Shown here one piece after another: positions 43,756 through 55,749 of a stretch of 64,000 bases of DNA. The notes under the pieces were generated by a model. That model made no database searches and was not told the origin of the DNA. It worked only from the letters and a program-made list of their open reading frames with translations. The first letter of the stretch is position 1. Each line of letters starts with the position of its first letter. Source of the stretch: Eurosta solidaginis (taxonomy: Eukaryota > Arthropoda > Insecta > Diptera > Tephritidae); assembly GCF_040869045.1 (NCBI RefSeq), contig NC_090319.1, forward strand, positions 231,439,832 through 231,503,831, given 5' to 3'. Made by a program: the position numbers and the translations under genes.

Positions 43756-44028
43756 TTAAATACGAGTTGTGGCGGGTTTTACCTGCCTTAATTTGTGCTT
43801 CATATAGTTTTTGAGCATCATAGCTATTGTGATGATCAATAGCATGAATACACAACCTATAATTGCTAACCAAACATCAGGGATGTTCGGAGTACTTTCT
43901 GTATCTACCTTAGTTGATGGCTCATACTTGATTATTTTGTTATCTCTTGTTTCAGAGCTTTCTTTTCCTATTTCGTAGCCAGCTATGGCTACCATAATGC
44001 CTTGGGCTATTTTTGTCCACCAAGACAT
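43756..44028 (-). CDS. Small predicted membrane protein of element C
   Basis: A 90-codon frame starts MSWWTKIAQGIMVAIAGYEI, has a hydrophilic middle, then one strong membrane segment (VWLAIIGCVFMLLIITIAMM) and a basic tail. The layout is that of a short single-pass membrane protein. I do not recognise a family; an env cytoplasmic-end relic is one idea. It could also be chance, but a lone ORF with a clean transmembrane helix in an otherwise noncoding element is notable. Confidence 0.45.
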   Translation of the reverse strand: MSWWTKIAQGIMVAIAGYEIGKESSETRDNKIIKYEPSTKVDTESTPNIPDVWLAIIGCVFMLLIITIAMMLKNYMKHKLRQVKPATTRI

Positions 44029-44177
44029 CTTGAAGGTTTTAATAGGAAGTTAGATATTTTTGTTTTATAAAATTTTTTTTTTTTTCAGGTGCTACCTAAC
44101 ATTTGGAATTGTTGGGGAACACTTTCCTCATCATACGCATTATTTCTTCCACCCTGGTAGTGGGGTTTATAATGTCC

Positions 44178-44417
44178 TCAATTGTGGGTTCCCTTTCCAT
44201 ACCTATTATCTTCCACAATTTCTTTAAACCTTCTAGTTCTTTGGTCCCTAGTGTGTCGGGTATTTTCGTCCCACCAATAGAGAGGAAGATCTGAGGAGTT
44301 TCTTTGCATTTTAGTAGTTATGGTGATTTTTAAAAATGTTCTATGGGCTTTCTTTAGAGGATGGTGGACTGTCTGAAGTTCATTTACTATTTTACAGAGG
44401 TCTCCTAAACATTCCAC
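44178..44417 (-). CDS. Small hypothetical ORF of element C
   Basis: A 79-codon frame (MECLGDLCKIVNELQTVHHP...) lies upstream of the membrane-protein ORF in element orientation. It is basic and charged, with no known motif. It could be the first exon or a relic of a longer protein. Support is weak. Confidence 0.25.
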   Translation of the reverse strand: MECLGDLCKIVNELQTVHHPLKKAHRTFLKITITTKMQRNSSDLPLYWWDENTRHTRDQRTRRFKEIVEDNRYGKGTHN

Positions 44418-44807
44418 TTTACTTGAATTTTTTTTTATAAAAGTTTAATTTAGCATTTTTAGCATTTTAGCTTTTTTTTTTTTGAATAAGAAATTTTTAC
44501 TTTTTTTTCAATAAGTAGTTTTAATTTTCCTCCTAATTTAAATTTTAACAATTTAGATTTTTATACTATCAATTTTTTTTTTCGAGGTCCAAAGAAGTTA
44601 TTCGTACATACTTTTGTTTTAGTTTAAATTTTCCCTTTTTTTTTTTTTTTAAATCCTAAGCAAAAACTATCGTTTTTGCTAATGGTTTAGCGTCCCTGAG
44701 GCCGCTCAATTGATTCTAAATTTTATATACATACTTATTCTAAGACATTTTTATTTTATTGTCCAGCTTGTTATTCACGTCCAATGCCGGGATCCTGTGG
44801 TATATAT

Positions 44808-45128
44808 TTCACTTCACGCCTAATGCTTTTATTCTGGGTGTATATTCCACTTCACCTGCGCGCTCCTTTCACTTCACGCTTAATGCTTTTATTCTGGGTG
44901 TATATTCCACTTCACCTGCGCGCTCCTTTCACTTCACGTCTAATGCTTTAATTCTGGGTGTATATTCCACTTCACCTGCGCGCTCCTTTCACTTCACGTC
45001 TAATGCTTTTATTCTGGGTTTATATTCCACTTCACCTGCGCCCTCCTTTCACTTCACGCCTAATGCTTTTATTCCGGGTGTATATTCCACTTCACCTGCG
45101 CGCTCCTTTCACTTCACGCCCTTCGCTC
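44808..45128. repeat. Five 60-bp tandem units in element C leader
   Basis: Units with TAATGCTTTTATTCTGGGTG and CCACTTCACCTGCGCGCTCC repeat with an exact 60-bp period from 44808. The array lies 240-560 bases inside the 5' LTR in element orientation. Sixty is divisible by three, so a plus-strand frame appears open, but this is opposite to the element. Confidence 0.92.
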
Positions 45129-45351
45129 GATTTTTGAACGTGGCAATCAAAATTTCTTAAAAAGGAAATTTGTTCCTTTTGCCTTATTGGCAGAATTTAA
45201 TGAATTAACTTTTTGTTTAAATCTTGCACGGTCTCCTCCAGCTAGATTCTTAGCAGTTTTGCCAATTTTAAATCTACTCTGGCAGGATCTTCCCTTCAGC
45301 GAGATCTAGCGAATTTTGCTTAAGAGCAAATTTTCAGCTAATTAAAGATCA

Positions 45352-45368
45352 GGCTGGCAGGATCGCCA
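45352..45368 (-). other. Primer-binding site of element C
   Basis: The reverse complement TGGCGATCCTGCCAGCC starts at the base next to the LTR terminal CA. The tRNA was not assigned. The first 13 bases recur at about 16370 and 16440. Confidence 0.75.
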
Positions 45369-45917
45369 TGAAGTGTTAGAAATTAAAAGACGTTGCACGT
45401 TTTATGGTGCGACATTAAATCTTTTCTTTATTAAATAAATTCTTGTCTTTTATAGTAATTGACCTAACCTATACATTCATAAATATCTTAATACTAATAA
45501 CTAAAAATAAGTACATAGGAAATGGAGTATGCATACATGTACGTTTGTATACAGTCTTTGTATAAATGTAGTTTTGTATGCATGGCTCCATACATGTAGG
45601 TTTGTACATGTTGTTTAACAACGTCAGCAGATCAATTTGAGTGTTTTGGTATTTTCCCACAATGGGTTGTATGTTTGTATGTATACTCAAAATTTATTAG
45701 CTGTGAATGGATATGGGTCTCATATTCGGCATTCCATTCATGTTGGTTAACCGTCTGGGTTAGTTCAATAATTTATGTTGGACAATATTGTAATATGATT
45801 ATTACTAAAATATTACTAAAATATATTTGGAGTTTATGATGAGTATTATTGCAAGTGTGTTACAGTGGGTATGAAGCATAATGCTACATTACAGTGGGTA
45901 TGACGTATAATGCTACA
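45369..45917 (-). repeat. Element C 5' LTR (right)
   Basis: It runs from TGAAGTGTTAG to ATGCTACA and is followed by CCAA, matching the bases before the left LTR. Compared with the left LTR it has a small tandem duplication ATATTACTAAA near 45805. Confidence 0.92.
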
Positions 45918-46311
45918 CCAAGGAATTTTTTTTATGTAATTGTACAATATGGATACCAAATGAAAGATGCTGATAACATATAAGTAAAATGTTTGGGATA
46001 TCTAAAGCCGTTTACCAGGTATAATCCAAAATGTGGATTTGGGGTATCCCTCAAATGAATGGTTTATGCTCTTATAACTTATAAACTGCAAAGCGGGCGA
46101 GGCCACGTGCATGATTACGTATTATTGCCCAGGGAATATAAATAGCATGGTTTCGAACCCTTGATACCTAAATAATGAAACCCAGTATCTTATTTATGTC
46201 TTTTTACAATATGGGTACCAAATGAAAGAGTAAACCTTTTGAAATATTCTAAGCCGTTTACGAGATATAATACAAAATACTGATCAAGGGTACCCCTGAA
46301 ATTAATGTTTA
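45918..46311. other. Noncoding repeat-like DNA
   Basis: Two related blocks (ACAATATGG.TACCAAATGAAAGA near 45945 and 46205; GCCGTTTAC..G.TATAAT near 46010 and 46250) suggest an old tandem repeat. GCATGATTACGTATTAT near 46112 recurs at 49780. Confidence 0.5.
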
Positions 46312-49300
46312 TGTTGTTGTTGTTGTAGCAATGCTCGCCCCACCTAATAGCCGCGATCGATTACAAATTGTCATCAATATCCTCTAACGGGAGTACAAGG
46401 AAACTTGCCGTTTCAACAGGGGTGGACCATAAGGAAAGGGGTGTTAGAGGCGTTGGTTCCACATTACAATTGAAGAGATGGTTGGTGTCATGTGGGGACA
46501 CATTGCAAGCGGGGCATACATTTTGTATGTCGGGGTTGATTCTGGATAGGTAAGAGTTTAACCTGTTACAGTATCCAGAACGAAGTTGAGCAAGAGTGAC
46601 ACGCGTTTCCCTGGGGAGTATGCGTTCCTCTTCCCCGAGTTTTGATTAATTTTCATTAAGTACTGGATTCACCGGGCAATTCCCGGCATAAAGGTCCGAC
46701 GCCTGTTTATGGAGTTCACCAAGGACCTGCTTGTGTTTTTTCACTTCATACGGCTGGGTTCTCAGGTGCCGTATTTCCTCAAAATGCTTACGGAGATGAC
46801 TCCTTAAGCCCCTAGGCGGTGCTGGTTCATCAATCAGATGTCTGTTGGGATGCCCAGGTTTCTGGGTATTCAACAGGAACTGCTTGGTCATCATCTCATT
46901 TCTCTCCCTGATGGGGAGTATTCTCGCCTCATTATGCAGATGGTGTTCTGGGGACATAAGAAGACAGCCCAAGGCGATTCTGAGAGCAGTATTTTGGCAG
47001 GCCTGTAGTTTCTTCCAGTAGGTGATTTTTAGGCTTGGCGACCATATGGGTGACGCGTAGCACGTAATCGGCTGGCTAATTGCTTTGTATGTAGTCATGA
47101 GCGTTTCTTTATCTTTTACCCAAGTCTGCCAGCGAGGGATTTGAGGATTTTGTTACGGCTCTGAATTCTCGGAACAATTGCGGCTGCGTCCTCACCAAAA
47201 TGTAGATCCTGATCAAACGTCACACCCAAGATTTTGGGGTGTAGGACAGTCGGTAGCGTAGTGCCATCGACGTTGATGTTCAAAATGGTCGACATTTGGG
47301 ACGTCCATGTTGTAAATAAGGTCGCGGAAGATTTAGTCGGTGATAATGCCAGGTTTCGCGAGGCGAAAAAACTGGAGAGATCAGGGAGTTAGCCGTTTAT
47401 TTTATTGCATAGCGCATCGGGCCTGTGGCCATTATTGAGCAGTCATCGACGTAGGAAACGATTGTGACTCCTTCCGGTGGTGAAGGTAGCTTAGGTATGT
47501 AGAAATTAAACAAAAGTGGGGATAGGACACCACCCTGTGGCACCCCTTGTTCAATTCTCCTTGGTTTTGATGTTTCGTTTCTAAATTGCACCGATGCCTG
47601 CCGACCACCCAGATAATTTGCGGTCCACTTTTAAGACATGGGGAAAGGGTAGACCCTTCCAGGTCTTGCAGTAAGGAGCCATGGTTGACCGTATCAAAAG
47701 CTTTTGATAGGTCTAGCGCTACGAGTACTGGTCTATGGTGGGGGTATTGATTTAAACCGCAATTTATCTGGGTGCTAATGGCATTTAGCGCGGTGGAAGT
47801 GCTATGGAGTTTTCTGAAGCCATGCTGATGAGGAGCTAGCTGCAAATTTGCTTGGAAATAAGAGAGCAAAATGGCTTAAAGCGTCTTTGCTACTGGCGAC
47901 AGGAGAGATATCGGACGATACGACTCACTTATGTTAGCTGGTTTCCCAGGCTTTAGTAGCGGGACCACCTTGGCCATTTTCCATTTCTCGGGTATGACAA
48001 AGGTGGAAAGAGACAGGTTGAAGACATGCGCTAAATATTTGAAACCCTCTTTCCCTAGGCTTTTAAGCATCGGCATGGCTATTCCGTCTGGGCCCACTGC
48101 TTTGGATGGTTTAGCACGACCAATGGCGTCCTCAACCTCTTTAGCGGTGATGGTGATTGGTGACGCGCTGAATTTGTGTTTATGTGCGTGTCTATTGGCT
48201 CTTCGTCTATCTTTGTCGACCGTAGGATGCATTATGTATTGTCGGCAGAAAGCGCTCGCGCATTTTTTCGCGTCTGACAGCACTTTCATTTAATGACCTT
48301 ACGGAAGGCACACTCCCCTTGGCGGGCATCAGTCGGGATAGGGAGGGCAGCAAAGCGGTTTTCTGTAAAGGATTTATATTCTTCCCACTTTCCTTTTTTG
48401 AAGTTTATGAAAGTGCGTTTTTCAGTGACGATGAAGTCGGCGGTACGCTCAAGCGAAATAAGTATGAGCAGGTGGTCGGATGCCAATGTTACCATCGGCT
48501 AACAGTTGACGCAGTTTACGAGTTCTGCGCTCACGATTGAGATATCTGGCGAGCAGTGACAGCTTCCTACCATACGTGTGGGCGCGTCTCCGTTTATTGT
48601 GCAGAACGTCGTTTCTTCTATTTGATCCGCCTACATCTCACCCCTACTGTCCGCCCGCAAGTTTGAGTGCCATAGATCATGATGGGCATTGAAATCGCCT
48701 AAGATAATGCGATTGTTGCCAGTGAGTAAGGCCCTGATATTAGGGCGGTATCCACTGGGGCAACAGGTGGCAGGAGGGATGTAGATGTTGATGATTTCTA
48801 GGTTTGCATCGCCTGCCCGGACAGATAGGCTTTGACGTTCTAAGACATTGTCCCTGCGGTCGATGCCAGGATCAAATATATAATATTGCACAGAGTGGTG
48901 TATGATAAACGCGAGACCGCCTCCATTTCCACTCTCGCGGTCTTTCCTGTGGACATTATACCCAGAGCAAGTCTGCAATGCACATCTTGCTGTGAGTTTA
49001 GTCTCTTGAATCGCAGCAATGCGGATGTTGTGGCGCTTCATGAAATCGACTATCTCCGTAATCTTCCCAGTTAATCCATTACAGTTTAACTGCAGAATTC
49101 TGAAGTGCACAAGGGGAGACGTCGCCACTCTCGGGGTAAGTGACGGGTGACTACGCTGTGGAAGGCCAGGACGCAATTGCTGTTGTGGCCCTGGGACTGG
49201 GCGTCCTTGGGCAAGCATTGGGGTACCCGGATGATTTGGGTTTGCGACCTGGCAACATGGCGCGATGAAACCCGTCGGGGGGTTGCCGTCGCGGAGACCA

Positions 49301-49400
49301 GAACATCTAGTAGAGTGGCACCCCCAAAGGCAGGAGCTGCATTGGGCGGATGTCGCAAACCTATATATTCTGTGCTGGCAGATGGTGCAAACGGAGGTAG
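46312..49400 (-). pseudogene. Non-LTR retrotransposon with zinc finger, endonuclease and RT
   Basis: Minus strand, reading from high to low coordinates: a Cys-rich finger (CTICQHRIYRFATSAQCSSC, WGCHSTRCSGL, FIAPCC) near 49230-49380, then the apurinic-type endonuclease (RILQLNCNGLTGKI, AAIQETKL, IILGDFNAHHDLWHS). The RT follows (AVGPDGIAMPMLK, SYRPISLLSPVAKTL, LDLSKAFDTVNHG, GVPQGGVLSPLLFNFY, YVDD), then a tail SPEHHLHNEARILPIRERN. The 3' end is GCATTGCTACAACAACAAC at 46312-46333. Several stops and frameshifts break it. Confidence 0.88.
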
Positions 49401-50024
49401 GGACTAAGAGTCTGTTTCCCTGACCTGCACGATTGCTGCCGGAAAAGAGGGGGGAGAAGACGGGGGCAGGGGCTGATGCTCAGCATTGCTACCAACTCTA
49501 CTACGAAGGTAGTAGTTATGAGTGGTATCATCTGTTTGAGTTATTAGCGCCGTGGGGCGCGAGCAGCAGCGGGTACTTGTTGTGGCTTGCTGAGCAGCGG
49601 GGCTGCTGGAAGGTAGTGGGGGCGCTTAGGCGTAGACTACGGGACGCCCTTGGGCGTGAACAGCAAGGAGCCACAAAAGATTTGGATTGGGAAGCGCAGT
49701 TTATCTTGTTCTTATACAAATGACATTATACAATTTTTATGCCCTTCTAACTTAAGGGCCGCAACGCGGTACCAGCTGCATGATTACGTATTATCACCCA
49801 GAGAATGGCATAGACATCACTTCGAGATCCTAGGCCTCTAGAGCCTGAAAAATCAAAAATTATCAACTGGGGGGCTAACTTCACATAAAAATTGAAAAAC
49901 AAAATTTTCTAACGAACGAATAACTATCGAAGGAATATCGAAGCGTATCAATCATTATCAAACAATTAGCATTTTAAAAAATTAAAAATTATTAATTGGG
50001 GGCACTAACCTGTCATCCTGTTAC
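49401..50024. other. Mostly noncoding flank of the minus-strand LINE
   Basis: Part may be the LINE 5' region. Other phrases (GCATGATTACGTATTATCAC, GGGGGGCTAACTTCACAT) repeat elsewhere in the window. No independent gene. Confidence 0.4.
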
Positions 50025-51618
50025 ATGGCCCATGCTGCGGAGGTTCCACCGATGGAGTGCAAGAGGCTAGTACAGGACGAAGGGCACAAAGGGCGGTTGG
50101 TCATAGACGCGGATGCAAATGCGCACCACAATGCGTGGGGAGGAGCAGATACGAACGAGAGAGGTGAATCTCTACTTTGTTACATCCTGTAAAACAATTT
50201 GCAGATAGCCAACAGGGGAAATGTCCCTACATACATTGGTCCAACATCCAGCAATATTTTGGATATTACACTAAGCTCCGAATGTGACATATCAAGATAT
50301 GATTGGATGGTTCTTGATAGACCATCCTTGTCCGACCATGCGTATATCAGCTTCAGCATCCCACTAAAGAGGGTAGAGAAGGGAGGAAACTTGAGAAACC
50401 CTAGGTCAACGAACTGGACTAAATTCCAGAAACAGGTAGAAACAAAACTGTGACAACCCAAAGAGGTTGCCAATGTGGAGGAACTGGAGGAGTATCATGA
50501 ATTCCTAACAAGGACGCTTATGAATGCGTATAACAAAGCTTGCCCTCTAAGAAGATTCGGAGGAAAAGCAAAGCCGCCATTGTGGAGCAATGAGCTGAGT
50601 CTTCTAAGAAGACAGGTAAAAGAAATGTTTAAGCTAGCAAAGAAATTTCCAGGGCGAAAAGAATCTCATGGAAAAGTTTCTGTTCGGACGTAGAGTGCTT
50701 CAGGGAAACAGCAAGGGGAAATATATTCCAGGGACTAATAAAGAAAGAGAACGGGGAATGGTCATGTAATAGTGAGGAATCCCTTGAGGTGCTTCTCGAT
50801 ACACATTTCCCATCGGGAGATGGTTTAGAAGAGCCAGCAGACAGCACTCGCACTTCGATCACGGAGCGGGTAGTGCCGGGCTTGGTGACCGATACCAAGA
50901 TAGAATGGGCAGTGAAGACGTTTTCTAAGTTTAAATCGCCGGGCCCAGATGGTATATTCCCGGCCCTGCTACAAGTTTCAAGGAGGGCGGTCGTGGAATG
51001 TCTTAAAATAATATTCGATGGGTGCACAAGACTGAATCTTGTACCGCACTCTTGGAGAACTGCTTGTGTAGCTTTCCTACCAAAGGCGGGGAAGATCGGT
51101 CACGTGTATCCCAAAGACTATAGACCCATTAGCTTAACATCATTTCTTCTCAAAACATTTGAGAGGCTGATGGATTTGTACATAAAGTCCAACGTGGATG
51201 CAAAGCTGCTCTCCAAAACACAACATACGTACACCAAAGGCAAGTCGGTAGATACCGCATTGCATAGGGTGGTAATAAGCATAGAGTAAGCCCTGGACTA
51301 TAAGGAATATGATGTAGGAGTCTTCCTAGACATTGCCGGGGCTTTCAATAATGTTTCTAGATAGGCGATTATCGATGGTCTTAATTACATTAAAGTACAT
51401 CCAGCCTTAATGAGATGGATCGGCTGCATGTTAAATTGCAGGAAGATTACATCACAATGGGGATTGTACGAGGCCAGGAAATCAGTGGACAGGAGAATGC
51501 CGCAGGGAGGGTGCTATCACCTCTGCTGTGGACAGTGGTCAACAACCAACTGCTCAGGCGATTCGATGATGGATCCGTAAAACTTACAGCTTACGCAGAT
51601 GACGTTGCTTTTAACGTC
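50025..51618 (+). pseudogene. LOA/I-like LINE ORF2, part before the Jockey insertion
   Basis: The endonuclease C-terminal half reads DADANAHHNAWGGADTNERG, ILDITLSSECDIS and RPSLSDHAYISF. The RT reads SPGPDGIFPALLQVSRRA, FLPKAGKIGHVYPKDYRPIS, then FLDIAGAFNNVS and finally LTAYADDVAF. The 5' end is truncated and there are stops near 50170, 50690 and 51290. At 51618 the frame is cut within the RT just after YADD. Confidence 0.82.
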
Positions 51619-51680
51619 GTTGCGTACAGACGTGTTTCAATTCGCTCGCACAACTCTTTTTATTTTCTTCTTATTTTGCT

Positions 51681-52700
51681 ATGGCTAAGTGCATAATTTG
51701 TGACAATAAACTCTTGGAGGATACCGGTATCTCCTGTAATATTTGTTGCCAACAAGTGCATTTAAAATGTACAAAATTAAATTCGAACTGTGTAAAACTT
51801 TTAAAATCAAATGCAAACATTTTGTATAGTTGTGACGTTTGTGTTAACAAAACTCTACCTTTCTACATATCCAAACTTGACGAGCTCTTTTCATCTTTAA
51901 GAGAAATCAAAAAGGTTTTGGTGGGTGTTAATAGTGTTAGTGCAAATCTCACTCACTCTATTGTTGAAAAGTGTGCTAACACAATCGTCACGCACTCGCA
52001 AAAAAAGGGTAATGAACCCTCTCCCACATCATCTCAGCCTAAGCGCGCTCAGCCGGACCAACTACAAACAGTTGACAATAGCGCGGCAGCACTTATGCTT
52101 GTTGTTACAGACAGTGAGAATCATTCTGCTACTGCTGGCGTCGCTTTAGCTGAAGCTACTGAGCATCAAGCCTCTGCTGATGGATTATCGCCTATTTTGC
52201 CTACTCCTATTCGTAATCAACAAAGTATTGATACTGCACTCGCTACCTCGCTGAATAACAAAAACTCAATATCTAATGAAAATGTGAATAATGTAAGTGA
52301 TGGGTCCAACAACAACAAACCAACGTACTCTAGGAGAAGACAAGTGAATAACCGAAAGCAAAATAAGTCAGGTGTTGTATTTGGTTCGAACAACAACAAT
52401 GATCTTAATGTTGCTGTTCGCAAATCTTGGCTTCATTTATCTTCTTTTGCATCTTCTGTTACTAAGCATGATATTATTAAATACGTCTCTCAGAAAACTG
52501 ACATTAGTGTGGAGGAGCTAATGTGTTTCAAACTTCTTAGAAAAGGTGAACACGAAAATACTGAGCGAAAGTTTTTCAATTTTAAACTTTGCGTACCAAC
52601 AGATTATGTCGCTATGGTCCTTAATGAGTCACTATGGCCTAAACATGTCAGGATCAAGCCTTTTTTCCAAAAGCCAGGGCGGAGAGCAGAGAAAACCTAG
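51681..52700 (+). CDS. Jockey ORF1 with PHD-like zinc finger
   Basis: An uninterrupted 339-residue protein. The N-terminus has a Cys/His pattern CIICDN, CNICCQQVHLKC, SCDVC (residues 4-53), a PHD-like finger. A low-complexity Asn/Ser/Gln-rich middle follows (about 100-235), then a C-terminal domain starting RKSWLHLSSFASSVTKHDI and containing FFNFKLCVPTDYVAMVL. This ORF1 type is known in fly Jockey elements and probably binds element RNA. It is the longest undamaged gene of any LINE in the window. Confidence 0.85.
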   Translation: MAKCIICDNKLLEDTGISCNICCQQVHLKCTKLNSNCVKLLKSNANILYSCDVCVNKTLPFYISKLDELFSSLREIKKVLVGVNSVSANLTHSIVEKCANTIVTHSQKKGNEPSPTSSQPKRAQPDQLQTVDNSAAALMLVVTDSENHSATAGVALAEATEHQASADGLSPILPTPIRNQQSIDTALATSLNNKNSISNENVNNVSDGSNNNKPTYSRRRQVNNRKQNKSGVVFGSNNNNDLNVAVRKSWLHLSSFASSVTKHDIIKYVSQKTDISVEELMCFKLLRKGEHENTERKFFNFKLCVPTDYVAMVLNESLWPKHVRIKPFFQKPGRRAEKT

Positions 52701-55593
52701 CTGGTAGAGATTATACTAATTTACAACGTCCTACGTCCTCTATCGCTTCTTCTGGTCTTAAGATCTACTTTCAAAATATTTCCGGTTTAAGAACTAAATC
52801 CCACATTGTTAACTCATTCAGCGCCCAAATGGACTTTGATATTATTTTCATAGTCGAGACGTGGTTAAACTCTGATTTTTTCGATGGTGAATTCTTCGAT
52901 TTAAACGCCTACGATGTCTTCCGTAAAGACCGAGATCCTGCCAAGACTGGCTCTCGCAGAGGTGGAGGCGTTCTTATCGTTGTGAAACGCAAGTACCGTG
53001 CCTGCTTAATAACTCTATTAAATGACGAGTCTTTGATTGACCAGCTATGTGTCTGCCTAAAAGGCTCTTCCAGATCCGGATCGCTCTATATCGTAGCTTC
53101 ATACATTCCTCCTAGTAGTGATTTTGAACTTTATAAAATGCATGCTGACAATATCACATCGAAAACAATGTATTAGATGATAACTTATGTATATTAGGTG
53201 ATTTTAACTTGAGTAACGTCCGCTGGACTGATAGTGCTTGTAACTCTTGTCTCATGCCATCTAATGTAACAGCCTCTCACGAGACTTATCTTATAGATTG
53301 TATTTTAAGTGTTAATTTGAAGCAAATCAATTTATTTTTTAACGAGCTAGGTAAAATCTTAGATCTCATATTTGTGACTGATAATATTAACTACGTTATT
53401 TCTGAGTGCATGTCGCCCATGAGTCAATGTGATAAACATCATAAGGCCATTACTCTAAGCGTTGAGTCTTATGAATACCTTCCGACTTTTCTAAATACTA
53501 ATGATAAAATCATTTACAAATATGATACCTGTGATTTTGTGAAGCTCAATAGTTTATTATTGGATGTTAACTGGACTGCTCTAATAGCAAATTCAAGTAT
53601 CGATGAGTGCTTTTCCAGCTTCAAAGCATTTATGCATGAGTTCTGTATGAATAATATATCCATTAAAAAGAAGCGACCACATAGTATTCCATGGTACACA
53701 AAAGAATTAAAAAAGCTTAAAAACCTAAGAAACAAATTTCACAAACGTTTTCTGCTCACTAATAATATATATTTTTGTTATAAATATAAAAACTTTGCTG
53801 TCGAGTTCAATCGCCTAGATAAATATCTGTACAATAAATTCATTCGCGGCGCCGAGTGGAGTATTAAAAGTAATCCGAAATATTTTTGGACGTTTATCAA
53901 ATCAAAAAGATCATGTTCTTTTATTCCAAAGTCAGTGTTTCTTGATGATCAGTTCGCTGATGGGCCCAATGATGTAGCTAATCTGTTTGCTAACTTTTTT
54001 AAGTCTAATTTTACTACTGAAAATGATGTCCCCTCATCAAGCTTTTCTTCAAATTTCTTACACCTTAATTTTGGGTCTCTTACCCTATCTTCAGAAGACA
54101 TTGTCAAAGGGCTTGCCACACTTAAGCCGTCTTCTCAAACCGATGTTGATGGCCTGTCGGCACTCCTTTTAAAAAAATGCCCTGCTCTAATTGCACCATT
54201 GAAAATTATTTTCAATAAATCTCTTGCTTCAGGAACCTTCATTAATGATTGGAAAGTTGCTCACATAATCCCAATCTTAAAATCAGGTAAGAAAAACGAT
54301 GTTCGGAATTATAGACCTATCTAAAAACTCTCTACCATTTGTAAGCTTTTTGAGGGCATTGTAAAAGACAAACTGTATTTTGCAACCAAATCTCTTATTT
54401 GCCAAAATCAACATAGTTTTGTGTCTGGGCGATCCACAGCCACGAATTTAGCTGTATTTGTAGATTACTGTCATACTGCTTTCTCAGCTGGTTTCCAGGT
54501 TGGTTGCGTATATACAGACTTCTCGAAGGCCTTTGTCACAGAGTACTACTTGGAAAGCTTGCTCATATGGGTTTCCATTCCTGCTTTTTAAAATGGATAC
54601 AATCATACCTCTCTAATAGGCGCTGTGCTGTTACTATCGATGGTGTTTCGTCAGAACCTTTCATTGCTTCATCCGGTGTCCCGCAAGGAAGCGTTCTAGC
54701 CCTCTACTATTTGTTCTTTTCTCATCAACGACATAAGTAGTTGCTTTTTATTTGCAAATTATTTACTGTATGCAGATGATCTCAAAATTTTCGCGGTAGT
54801 CAGGGATACTTCTGATGAAGCTAAGTTGCAACGTGATATTGACGCTGTTCATTCGTGGTGTCTACGCTATAGACTCCATTTAAATATTAAAAAATGCTTT
54901 AAGATGACGTTTGCTAAAATTTTGAATGTTCGTATTACGAACTATAGAATTTCGAACACTTTCCTGTGCAATGTTACTGAAGTAAAAGATCTTGGGGTTA
55001 TCTTTGACCCTAAGTTGAACTTTAATAATCATGTTGACTTCATCATTGCAAAGTCCTACTCAGTACTTGGTTTTATCCGTCGGAATTCCACTAAGTTTTC
55101 TGACCCTTACACTCTGAAAATGTTATACATAACATTTGTACGCTCGCGTCTTGAGTACGCAGTTTTCATATGGAGGCCCTATAGCCAAGTTTCTATTAAA
55201 AGAATAGAACGTATTCAGAAGGTGTTTCTTAAATTCGCTCTAAGAACCTTAAAATTTGACGATCCTGTCCCTTCGTATGCTTCTTGTCTCATGCTTATTG
55301 GCCTACAATCTTTGGATAGTCGTAGGTCTATGTTGTCGCTGACTTTTATATTCAATATTATTCAAGGGATCCTTGACTGCCCTTCTCTCATGGAAAGGAT
55401 TACATTTAATGTTCCTAGGCGTAACCTCCGAGTCACTTACCCTTTTTACTGCAAAAAGGTTAAAACTAATTTCGCCAGCAATGCTCCTCTTGCAATATCT
55501 ATGCGAGAATTTAATATTTTGTCTCAAACAATCGTCATTGATTTTTCAATGACCACTGAATCTTTCGTAAATTTTTTCGCTCGTTATCTATAA
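52701..55593 (+). pseudogene. Jockey ORF2 (endonuclease and RT)
   Basis: Endonuclease blocks: IYFQNISGLRTKSH, FIVETWLNSDFFDG, SRRGGGVLIVVKRK, ASYIPPSSDF, then DFNLSNVRWTD after a frame change near 53170. RT blocks: DVDGLSALLLKKCPALIAPL, WKVAHIIPILKSGKKNDVRN, YTDFSKAF, SGVPQGSVLA, YADDLKIF (near 54770), then the long tail LNIKKCFKMTFAKIL to KNFFARYL-like end at 55593. Stops near 53174, 54322 and frame changes near 54530 and 54710 make it non-functional. Confidence 0.88.
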
Positions 55594-55749
55594 ATCTTTA
55601 AACTTGTTTTAAATGCTTAGCATGTTAACTTCTTAAGTTGAGTATGTAACATACTTGTATTTTTATATAAAAATGTATGTACTTGTTGTTAGTAGTCTGT
55701 AAGAAACTTTGTTTCATTGACGGTATTACAATAAATATAAATATAAATT

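Larger units (their letters stand above)
41674..45917 (-). mobile_element. Non-autonomous LTR retrotransposon (element C)
   Basis: LTRs of 538 and 549 bp bracket about 3.2 kb. The target duplication CCAA is at 41670-41673 and 45918-45921, a 4-bp size typical of Ty3/gypsy. A primer-binding site directly abuts the right LTR, giving a minus-strand orientation. No gag, protease, RT or integrase is recognisable inside; only small ORFs, tandem repeats and hairpins remain. It presumably depends on another element for movement. Confidence 0.88.
51619..55749 (+). mobile_element. Jockey-clade LINE inserted into the LOA/I-like LINE
   Basis: A nearly full-length element with ORF1, ORF2, a short 3' untranslated region and an A/T-rich end (AATAAATATAAATATAAATT). 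The host LINE frame stops at YADDVAF before it and resumes as VISGKCFRTISSLMDRAL after it. Only GTC is shared at the two edges, so the target duplication is not resolved. Confidence 0.85.

Noticed and set aside
44808..45128. CRISPR-like array
   Set aside because: Units are directly adjacent without spacers and the genome is eukaryotic.
44759..45160. Open plus-strand frame of 133 codons
   Set aside because: It is only the translation of the 60-bp tandem repeat, whose period is divisible by three, and it runs opposite to the element.
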